A stretch of 40,481 nucleotides of DNA from Shewanella oncorhynchi (GTDB lineage: Bacteria > Pseudomonadota > Gammaproteobacteria > Enterobacterales > Shewanellaceae), in NCBI RefSeq assembly GCF_012584455.1, contig NZ_JABAEB010000023.1, positions 1 to 40,481 on the forward strand. The letters are read 5' to 3'. The translations under genes and the position numbers were made by a program. Shown here piece after piece: positions 1 to 6,329 of this stretch. Each line of letters begins with the position of its first letter. Position 1 is the stretch's first letter. The notes under the pieces were generated by a model. That model searched no databases, was not told the DNA's origin, and saw only the letters and a list, made by a program, of their open reading frames with translations.

Positions 1-90
1 GGCTACATTAATCAGCATGTAGTAGCAGTAATAAGTAGTTCAGAGACCATTCAACTCTATTCACCTTAATCCATTACCGAGTTGAGTGGA

Positions 91-996
91 TTAGCTCGCA
101 CTCCATAGCAGTTGTCCGCAGTCTGTAAGATCATAGCCACCAAGTAGTGCCGCCATTTGCCTCGAGTGACCGCTCGCCAACATAGTAAAAAGTTGTTGAA
201 GCTGACGACGGAAGTAAATGCTTTGCGGCATAACGAAATCGAAAGACTCTTTAATCAGTGGCACGAAACTTAAACCACTTTCCAAAGCCACAGATTGACA
301 ACCAAAACCAATATCGGCATCCCCCCTAGCGATATAACCCGCCAACTCGCGTTCACTATAGGCAGTTAGCACGACATTAAGTTGATCTAAGCGAGCACCT
401 TGCTTTAACAACCAATGCTCTAAGTGCTGTTGGCTACCTGCGCCCCCCTGACGACTCACCCAACGCCAAGGCAAATTCACGACTTTATCTTCTTCTTGAC
501 ATCTGTGGTGCATATCGGCACGCATGATCAACCCTTGCTGACGGGAGTAACCATGCACCATGATCCATTGTTGATGGTTGTTATAACCTTTAAGTAAAGC
601 TGGGTGGCGAATATTTCTATCCTCCATGCTACCCCAGTGTAAGGTGCACACATCGGCATAACCTTTAGCAAGCAACTCTAACCCTAAGCGTGAACCTGTT
701 GCGCTGTAGCTTATCAACTCACGGCTACCAACTTGCGCCATCAAACGCGCCACCAGCATAGATAATAGTGGATCGTCACTACCAGTGATCAATAAACGGT
801 CGGTCAGCATGCCACTGTGGCAAGAATCCATTACCCAACGGTCGATTAACACTTTCGGAAATAGCCATTTACCGGTGATTTTAGTGGCGGGGAGAATTCT
901 GTCATTAGCCATGGCGTAGACTTTTTTCTCATTAAGGTCTAAATACTCGGCCACTTGCTTCGCGCTCATGTAGACCAATTCACTGGCAGACGTCAT
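91..996 (-). CDS. HTH transcriptional regulator with PBP-like (molybdate-type) sensor domain
   Basis: The 301-residue protein begins with an excisionase/MerR-like helix-turn-helix (about residues 8-55: YMSAKQVAEYLDLNEKKVY, then a wing around KITGKWLFP). From about residue 65 it carries a domain of the PBP-like family (PF12727 type) related to ModA substrate-binding proteins, with the ATGSRLGLELLAKGYAD and RGDADIGFG stretches typical of that fold. One-component regulators of this build are thought to sense molybdate, tungstate or related oxyanions. It follows fdhD on the same strand after 55 bp, so both probably share a transcript, and it lies beside two molybdenum/tungsten formate dehydrogenase operons. 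I infer that it tunes fdh expression to cofactor metal supply. The start is supported by an AAGGAA ribosome site (about 1003-1008). Domain assignment is fairly sure; ligand and targets are inference. Confidence 0.8.
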   Translation of the reverse strand: MTSASELVYMSAKQVAEYLDLNEKKVYAMANDRILPATKITGKWLFPKVLIDRWVMDSCHSGMLTDRLLITGSDDPLLSMLVARLMAQVGSRELISYSATGSRLGLELLAKGYADVCTLHWGSMEDRNIRHPALLKGYNNHQQWIMVHGYSRQQGLIMRADMHHRCQEEDKVVNLPWRWVSRQGGAGSQQHLEHWLLKQGARLDQLNVVLTAYSERELAGYIARGDADIGFGCQSVALESGLSFVPLIKESFDFVMPQSIYFRRQLQQLFTMLASGHSRQMAALLGGYDLTDCGQLLWSAS

Positions 997-1051
997 CTTG
1001 TTTCCTTGTCTTATTCTTCGTTACTGCATGTAAGTCTTAGCTGACTTGAGG

Positions 1052-1960
1052 CTAAGGAGCCGTATTGGCATCAAACTGCAGATTTTCACTGCCGTGGTAC
1101 ACCAAAAAGTGACGGCCTTTCGCGCGGGCTATAATAGTAATACCCAACTGCTGCGCTAGTGCTAAGCCCATTTGAGTCACGCCACTGCGTGATAGCAAAA
1201 TAGGGATCCCCATTTTAGCGACTTTAATCACCATTTCCGAAGTTAAGCGGCCAGTGGTATAAAATATCTTATTATCGCCGCGATCCTGTGTCAGCCACAT
1301 ATCCCCAGCCAAAGTATCTACGGCATTATGACGGCCAACATCCTCGACAAAAGCCATAATTTTATCGTCTTCGCACAAGCCACAACCGTGTACAGCTCCC
1401 GCATTTTTATAGGTTTCGTTATATTCGTTGATATTTTTTAATAAGCTATAAAGGGTGCTTTGCTTAAGACTTGGCGTTGGTAAATTGATGCCGTCTAAAT
1501 CTTGCATAAAACTGCCATAAACCGTGCCTTGACCACAGCCTGATGTCACCGTTTTTTCGGAGAGTTTCTCATCCAAATCGGCGGTTTGTTCACGGGTAAC
1601 CACGGCTGCAGAACTCACATCCCAATCGACGATAACAGAGTCCAGTAAGTTCACATCCGAAATAAAGCCTTGGTTCTTAAGATAACCTAACGCCAGTGAC
1701 TCAGGTTTCGCCCCTAGGGTCATAAGTGTCACTATTGGTCGCCAGTTCAAATACACGGTAAGCGGACGTTCGCAGGCGACAAATTTATCCAACACTTCCC
1801 CGGCTTCATTCACTGCTTTTACAGCAATGGTTAGCGGTACTTCCACTTGAGTTCTCACAAAAGAACACTGATGCTGAGTTTTTTGAGAAGGATTGGCTGC
1901 CGCTATTTCGCTATCTGTGCTCATGTTGTTATCAGGAATAGTGATATTTTCAGAGATCAT
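1052..1960 (-). CDS. fdhD: Formate dehydrogenase accessory sulfurtransferase FdhD
   Basis: FdhD passes sulfur from the cysteine desulfurase IscS to the bis-MGD cofactor of formate dehydrogenase, a step needed for activity. The 302-residue protein shows family landmarks: the ALGYLKNQGF region (about 90-99), the Cys loop SGCGQG (Cys142), EDVGRHNAVD (206-215), and TGRLTSEMVIKVAKMGIP with the following RSG. The length is a little above the E. coli protein because of an extra 25-30 residue N-terminus. Oddly, the usual CxxC of the active loop is CxxG here (Cys142, Gly145), while an extra Cys pair, Cys193 and Cys196, lies in HGCGLCED where most relatives have HAAA-like residues. The ribosome site is weak; Met13 is an alternative start. 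It is the first gene of a minus-strand unit with the HTH regulator and is divergent from the accessory and fdh genes. Confidence 0.95.
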   Translation of the reverse strand: MISENITIPDNNMSTDSEIAAANPSQKTQHQCSFVRTQVEVPLTIAVKAVNEAGEVLDKFVACERPLTVYLNWRPIVTLMTLGAKPESLALGYLKNQGFISDVNLLDSVIVDWDVSSAAVVTREQTADLDEKLSEKTVTSGCGQGTVYGSFMQDLDGINLPTPSLKQSTLYSLLKNINEYNETYKNAGAVHGCGLCEDDKIMAFVEDVGRHNAVDTLAGDMWLTQDRGDNKIFYTTGRLTSEMVIKVAKMGIPILLSRSGVTQMGLALAQQLGITIIARAKGRHFLVYHGSENLQFDANTAP

Positions 1961-2096
1961 AATGTTACCGCTTAACTAGTCATGGCCAGAGCATAGCAAT
2001 ATTTATACCTAGACATAAAAATTGGGGTTAAATGCGTGATCTGCCGCAATGCTGATTTTTCATTAGCCCTTTTATGTCCCAAACAAAATCCTGTAC

Positions 2097-2111
2097 TGGA
2101 CAAAATGTCCA
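2097..2111. promoter_or_regulatory. Inverted repeat, candidate operator
   Basis: TGGACA-AAA-TGTCCA is a perfect 6-bp inverted repeat with a 3-bp spacer, lying in the 301-bp gap between the divergent fdhD and DUF3305 genes. A further half-site, TGTCC, lies at 2075-2079. The position suits an operator acting on both directions, and the HTH/PBP-like regulator encoded just downstream of fdhD is the obvious candidate binder. This is inference from position only. Confidence 0.45.
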
Positions 2112-2129
2112 ATTTATAGGGTGTTTTTG

Positions 2130-2143
2130 ATGATCTAGCTCAA
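2130..2143 (+). promoter_or_regulatory. Candidate CRP/FNR-type site before the fdh accessory operon
   Basis: ATGAT-CTAG-CTCAA differs from the FNR/EtrA consensus TTGAT-N4-ATCAA at one base in each half, and its CTAG centre also fits CRP sites. It lies 119 bp before the DUF3305 start. A weak -10-like AATATT at 2170-2175 would put the site near -45, a plausible activator position. A comparable site precedes the second fdh operon. Confidence 0.4.
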
Positions 2144-2211
2144 ACTAATCCACTATGTTTACTGGCACCAATATTGCAGTGACCTTTTATCGCAATTTGT
2201 TGGTAAAACCG

Positions 2212-2230
2212 AACCGTTCACTCAACGGTT
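2212..2230 (+). other. Hairpin in the 5' leader of the DUF3305 gene
   Basis: AACCGTT-cactc-AACGGTT is a perfect 7-bp inverted repeat with a 5-nt loop, ending 22 bases before the ribosome site. It has no U-tract, so it is not a terminator. It could stabilise the transcript 5' end or be a DNA-binding site. Confidence 0.4.
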
Positions 2231-2261
2231 TGTCCATCAACACGGCTGAGACGGAGAGACA

Positions 2262-2726
2262 ATGCAACATACAACTAGTGTTTGGCCTATGTACGTTTCA
2301 CTCAAGAAAGTAGAGAAGCAAGTTGGCCGCTGGACCTCAGTACAATGGGAAATTGATCACCTACTTCCCGCCACCCATCAAGCCCCAGACGATGCAACCT
2401 TAGTGCTACTCGAACTGCACAAAGACGAACGCGCCAGCTATCGCCTCAATCTCGATTTAGATAACGCCATGCTGTATTTAGTATGTGATGAAACGGCCGA
2501 TGGCACTTGGATACCGGCGGCATTATCGGCGGATCAGAATGTCGCGGCGGGTTGTCTTGAGGGCAATACCCCTGTCCTCAACTTATTGATGCCAAAAGCT
2601 ATCGCTTGTTGGATTGAAGCCTTTATCACCCAATATGGTGAAGTCGAAATTGCCGCTCATCGCCGTAAACATGTCGATGGCCGTAATAATCAAGGCCCAA
2701 GTCACGATCCATTGCGGAGGGACTAA
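2262..2726 (+). CDS. DUF3305 domain-containing protein of the formate dehydrogenase cluster
   Basis: A 154-residue protein matching what I know of the DUF3305 family: it opens with WPMYVSLKKVEKQVGRW and has the conserved W-x-VQWEI region near residue 25. It has no signal peptide or membrane segment, so it is likely cytoplasmic. The family is known mainly from its genomic company with DUF3306 and formate dehydrogenase genes; its biochemical role is not established. A GGAGAG ribosome site at 2253-2258 supports the start. The stop codon overlaps the next start by one base (TAATG), so translation is probably coupled to the DUF3306 gene. I infer an accessory role in FDH assembly or electron transfer. 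Confidence 0.85.
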   Translation: MQHTTSVWPMYVSLKKVEKQVGRWTSVQWEIDHLLPATHQAPDDATLVLLELHKDERASYRLNLDLDNAMLYLVCDETADGTWIPAALSADQNVAAGCLEGNTPVLNLLMPKAIACWIEAFITQYGEVEIAAHRRKHVDGRNNQGPSHDPLRRD

Positions 2727-3403
2727 TGGCTGAATCCATACAAAAAACAGGCGGGCTACTGAGTCGCTGGAACCAACGGCGCGAACAAGTTGCAGCAGAG
2801 GAAGCGCGAGCTGACGGGGAAATCACACCTCAGGAGACCATCGTAGCCGAGCCCACTATGGCAGTTGAGCAGCTTCAACCCACAGAGTCAGCCATTGAAC
2901 CTAATACTGCAGAGCATGACGATCCTAATCGCATCCTCACTGCAGCGGATTTACCCAATCCCGACGAAATTGAAGTAGGCGGCAGCTTTGCGAGTTTTAT
3001 GGGTGCCAATGTTGACCCTGCAGCTAAATCAGCAGCGCTACGTGCACTGTGGAAACAACCGCATTTCAACGAGATAGATGGGCTTTTGGAATATGCACTC
3101 GATTACAGTAATCAACCGAAACTCAGTGCAGAAGTCTCAGCTGAATTGATGCAAAAAGTCTTCCGTTACATAGCCGAAGACAGCGAGACCTCGGATGAAG
3201 AATCAGCTGTTTTAGCCAAACAAACTGAAGAAAGCAATCCATCCACGAGTCTTGATGTAAGCGAAACAACAACTCATGAGACTAATGAAGTCGAAGTCGA
3301 ATGGGCAGCTGAGCCGATAACGGACAATTTGGATGGGGAGACTGATGACCTACCCCAAAATGCACCAGAGCCCTTAGCTCAGGTACATACCCGAGTTGTT
3401 TAA
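2726..3403 (+). CDS. DUF3306 domain-containing protein of the formate dehydrogenase cluster
   Basis: A 225-residue acidic protein of the DUF3306 type. The recognisable part is N-terminal: GGLLSRWNQRREQV near residues 8-21, then LTAADLPNPDEIEVGGSF and ALRALWKQPHFNEIDGLLEY at about 72-125. The last 75 residues or so are low-complexity, rich in Glu, Thr and Ser, and look disordered. No export signal or membrane helix is visible. A GGAGG ribosome site inside the end of the DUF3305 gene (2716-2720) and the one-base overlap imply coupled translation. Function is unknown; the constant pairing with DUF3305 beside FDH operons suggests that the two act together. A 174-bp gap follows, with no clear terminator. 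Confidence 0.85.
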   Translation: MAESIQKTGGLLSRWNQRREQVAAEEARADGEITPQETIVAEPTMAVEQLQPTESAIEPNTAEHDDPNRILTAADLPNPDEIEVGGSFASFMGANVDPAAKSAALRALWKQPHFNEIDGLLEYALDYSNQPKLSAEVSAELMQKVFRYIAEDSETSDEESAVLAKQTEESNPSTSLDVSETTTHETNEVEVEWAAEPITDNLDGETDDLPQNAPEPLAQVHTRVV

Positions 3404-3577
3404 CGTCAGTTTAGCTAATTTTAATGTCCGTAACTTTGGTATGTGAATTGCTGTACTAAGATATAAAAAAGCTTAGATAAAAGCAGAAAAGGCAATGACT
3501 TACTTATTACCAGCCGCCTAAATCTGCCCAGATACAGTAAAACAAGAAACAGCCAAAGTACTGTTCAGGAACGCAAT

Positions 3578-5254
3578 GTGAGCACTTATTTGATGACCAA
3601 TCAAACCCAAGAAGCGTTAAAACAAGCGCGACAACAGGTATTAACGCAAACTCAGATGTTGCAGAATCTGATCCCGCCAACTGTCAGCTATACCACCGAA
3701 GGCAATGTTCTTATTATTGGCCCAGAAGATCTGGCTCGCCTCGCCGCAGACAAATTGTCCACTATGGCCCATAGAGTGATTTTAGCCAATGAAGCCATTA
3801 CCAGCCAAGATGAAGCGCACCTAGAACGTGTCATGGCAGCGGCAACTGATGTCGAAAGCTATTACAACAAACTCATTGGCGTAAAAGGCTTTTTAGGCCA
3901 ATTTCAAGTCAGTGTTGAACATCAAGATGGTGCAGCCGAACTCAGTTTAGTGTCAATCCGTAAACCCCATTTCGATATCGTGCTCGATTTGAGCAGCGCA
4001 GCTTGTTTGAACTTAGAAATGCTGCCACCCGGCTATTTTTACGTAGGCCAAGACGCTGAAAAACTCGAAGATGCCCTTGCGCAAATTCCCGATCTCATCG
4101 GCCAATTTGATAAGCCGCGCTACGTCAAAATTAACCCAGATATCTGTGCCCACGACCGCAATGGCATCAATGGTTGTAATCGTTGCCTCAACTTCTGCCC
4201 AGCAGATGCGATCAGTAGTGTCGCAAAGAAAATTGAAATCGATCCATATCTTTGCCACGGCGCAGGCAGTTGTACCAGCACTTGCCCAACGGGTGCTATC
4301 AGTTACGATTTACCTACGCCGCAAGCTTTGCATTCATACCTGAACAAAATTGTTAGTCGGTTCCGCGAGCAAGCACAAACCGCACCAGTGATCTTGTTCC
4401 ACGATAATGCCGTCGGCGCCAACTTTATTAGTGACGATTTAGCAGGCGACATCATCCCCGTTGCCCTCGAAGAAATTACCGTTGCTAGCGTAGATCATTG
4501 GTTGTCAGTACTCGCTTGGGGCGCGCGCCAAGTGCTGATCCTCAACACAGACGCAACAGCGCCAACCCTAACGCAAATGCTTAAAGGCGAACTGTCGTTA
4601 GCCAATAGCATTTTAGATGAAATGGGCCAGCCACAACGCATTAGCCTCATCGACCCGAGCATGCTTGCCGATTTAGATTCGATGCTCGATATCAGCTTAG
4701 ATTGGCCCGTGATCGTGCCCGCCGCATTTGCCTCGACCACTAAACGCAACACGCTATTTGAATCGATAGATCACCTCAATAGCCAAGCGGGTGAAATCGA
4801 TACTTGCCTCAGCCTCAACAATATTCCCTTTGGCAAAGTCAGTGTAAATGTCGAAAAGTGCACTATGTGTATGTCCTGCGTGGCAATTTGTCCCACGATG
4901 GCATTACAAGATGGTGGCGACAAACCTGCACTACACTTCATCGAGCAAAACTGCGTGCAATGCGGTTTATGTGAGGCAGCGTGTCCTGAAAAGGTTATCA
5001 GCCTTACCCCGCAAATTAACTTTAATAAAGCTGCCCGTCAGCAACAACACACCCTGAAAGAAGAAGCCCCCTTCGAATGTATTCGCTGCGGCTCTCCTTT
5101 TGCGACCCAATCTATGGTGCATCGGATGCTGGATATGGTCGGCGCGCACAGCGCATTTTCTGCCAATATTGAACGCTTGAAAATGTGTGGCGACTGCCGG
5201 GTAAAAGACATGTTTGAAGACATTCTTCAAGATCCTGAAAAGCAACTGCGATAA
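3578..5254 (+). CDS. Multi-cluster 4Fe-4S binding protein of the formate dehydrogenase cluster
   Basis: A 558-residue soluble protein. Residues 1-180 hold no Cys motif but contain a possible nucleotide-fold strand (NVLIIGPEDL, 43-52). A first double-cluster ferredoxin domain spans about 185-245 (Cys190, 200, 203, 207, then 226, 232, 236 in CHGAGSCTSTCP). A second lies at about 415-475 (CTMCMSCVAICP, NCVQCGLCEAACP). The tail has a CxxC...CxxC set (ECIRCG and MCGDC) that could bind another metal. The GTG start is chosen because CAGGA at 3566-3570 is ideally spaced; ATG at 3593 is the alternative. The lack of a signal peptide puts it in the cytoplasm, so it is more likely a maturation or electron-donor protein than a subunit of the exported enzyme. 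That role is inferred from context. Confidence 0.85.
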   Translation: MSTYLMTNQTQEALKQARQQVLTQTQMLQNLIPPTVSYTTEGNVLIIGPEDLARLAADKLSTMAHRVILANEAITSQDEAHLERVMAAATDVESYYNKLIGVKGFLGQFQVSVEHQDGAAELSLVSIRKPHFDIVLDLSSAACLNLEMLPPGYFYVGQDAEKLEDALAQIPDLIGQFDKPRYVKINPDICAHDRNGINGCNRCLNFCPADAISSVAKKIEIDPYLCHGAGSCTSTCPTGAISYDLPTPQALHSYLNKIVSRFREQAQTAPVILFHDNAVGANFISDDLAGDIIPVALEEITVASVDHWLSVLAWGARQVLILNTDATAPTLTQMLKGELSLANSILDEMGQPQRISLIDPSMLADLDSMLDISLDWPVIVPAAFASTTKRNTLFESIDHLNSQAGEIDTCLSLNNIPFGKVSVNVEKCTMCMSCVAICPTMALQDGGDKPALHFIEQNCVQCGLCEAACPEKVISLTPQINFNKAARQQQHTLKEEAPFECIRCGSPFATQSMVHRMLDMVGAHSAFSANIERLKMCGDCRVKDMFEDILQDPEKQLR

Positions 5255-5264
5255 GAGATCCGCT

Positions 5265-5942
5265 ATGACCGAATCAGTAAGACAAGTTTCAGAAAACGAT
5301 CAGTTGAGAGCCGATATCTATCAACTGTTAGCCGCCCTATTGCGCCGTCAGCCAAGCCCTGAACTGCTACACTTTTTGGCCAATCTTGAAATTGATGCCA
5401 ATGAAGACAACGAGATGACTAAAGCTTGGTTATCACTCCAACTCGCCGCACAGCAGTTCAACAGCGCACAACTAGAAGACGAGTATTTTGCCCTGTTCCT
5501 CGGTGTAGGTTGCGGTGAGATCCTGCCCTACGGCAGCTGGTTTATGACGGGCTCATTGATGGATAAACCACTGGCATTGCTACGCCAAGACTTAATGCAA
5601 CTGGGGTTTGAACGCGAAGACAACGTCAAGGAACCCGAAGATCACGTTGCAGCCCTGTGTGAAGTGATGGGAACCCTGATTTTAGAAGCGCCAAGTTATC
5701 GCCAATTGGCTTTTTACCAACGCCATATCGGCAGCTGGATTGGCCGTTTTTGCGACAATTTAGCCAAGGCGCCAAGTGCGGCGTTTTACGCCACGGTTGC
5801 ACAGCTAGCAAAAGCGTTTTTTGCAATGGAAGCCAGTGCTTTTGAGCAATTAAGCTTAGATATTCCAGTCAATTGCCCAGGCAGCGCAGACTTACAGCCA
5901 GCCACCAGCGATTTAGCAAAACCAGTAGAGTTAATGAACTAA
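5265..5942 (+). CDS. TorD/DmsD-family molecular chaperone
   Basis: A 225-residue, mostly helical protein of the TorD redox-enzyme maturation family. These chaperones bind the Tat signal peptide of molybdoenzymes and hold them in the cytoplasm until the cofactor is inserted. Landmarks are the helical ADIYQLLAALLRRQPS at the start, the EDEYFALFLGVGCGEILPYGSW region (family signature E-YxxLF-G...G.-P-S), and EPEDHVAALCEVMG (family signature E..DH...-L..M). The frame is open from 5214, but the ATG at 5265 is preferred because AAGAGA precedes it and it avoids a 41-bp overlap with the ferredoxin-like gene. It is likely the dedicated chaperone for both FdhA proteins, as no second copy accompanies the second operon. 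Confidence 0.88.
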   Translation: MTESVRQVSENDQLRADIYQLLAALLRRQPSPELLHFLANLEIDANEDNEMTKAWLSLQLAAQQFNSAQLEDEYFALFLGVGCGEILPYGSWFMTGSLMDKPLALLRQDLMQLGFEREDNVKEPEDHVAALCEVMGTLILEAPSYRQLAFYQRHIGSWIGRFCDNLAKAPSAAFYATVAQLAKAFFAMEASAFEQLSLDIPVNCPGSADLQPATSDLAKPVELMN

Positions 5943-6001
5943 GACTAAACTGAGTGATAGCGCGGCATGTGCGTGCTAAATGTTAGAGATGAGTTAAAAC
6001 T

Positions 6002-6089
6002 GCTAAGGTGAGATTAATGTTTACCTTAGCAACAATAACGGAAGCTTAGGCTTCCACAATAACCGAGGTGGTAGCCGTTTGTACCACCT
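6002..6089 (+). repeat. Array of three hairpins between the chaperone gene and the fdh structural genes
   Basis: Three perfect inverted repeats stand in tandem: GCTAAGGT/ACCTTAGC (6002-6030, 13-nt loop), GGAAGC/GCTTCC (6040-6055, 4-nt loop) and AGGTGGTA/TACCACCT (6066-6089, 8-nt loop). The first two are each followed by the same ACAATAAC spacer. None has a U-tract, so they look like mRNA processing or stabilising elements rather than terminators. They could set the highly needed structural genes apart from the accessory genes in one transcript. Confidence 0.6.
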
Positions 6090-6113
6090 TATCCAGTAAC
6101 ACAAGGAGACACT

Positions 6114-6305
6114 ATGAAGAAGCCAGCTTCCGACATGGGCCGTCGTCAATTGCTTAAAGCATTGGCACTCGGCAGTGCGGCAGGCGCAGTGGTCACTGTG
6201 AGTAGTCAAGCGTTAGCTTCGACAAAAACGGCAGCGACCACAGAGCCTAAAAGTGAGAACTACCGCGAAACCGACCATATTCGTAGCTATTATGCGTCGC
6301 TTTAA
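6114..6305 (+). CDS. Small twin-arginine signal protein of the formate dehydrogenase operon (copy 1)
   Basis: A 63-residue protein that is little more than a Tat signal: GRRQLLKALALGSAAGAVV (residues 9-27) followed by about 35 polar residues ending ETDHIRSYYASL. It belongs to the short formate-dehydrogenase-region Tat proteins (TIGR02811 type) that precede fdhA in many proteobacteria. The paralogue before the second fdhA keeps the same ending pattern (ETAHISSYYDSL), showing that the short C-terminus matters. AAGGAG at 6103-6108 gives a strong start. It is probably a small periplasmic subunit or assembly partner of FdhA; its exact role is not known. Confidence 0.85.
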   Translation: MKKPASDMGRRQLLKALALGSAAGAVVTVSSQALASTKTAATTEPKSENYRETDHIRSYYASL

Positions 6306-6329
6306 AACTAAAATAGAGGAGAGTGTGTG

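Noticed and set aside
1..90. Left edge of the window
   Set aside because: Too short to show a gene end, terminator or repeat that I could support.
2626..3069. Minus-strand frames across the DUF3305/DUF3306 genes
   Set aside because: They are antisense to well-supported genes, lack ribosome sites and have low-complexity products.
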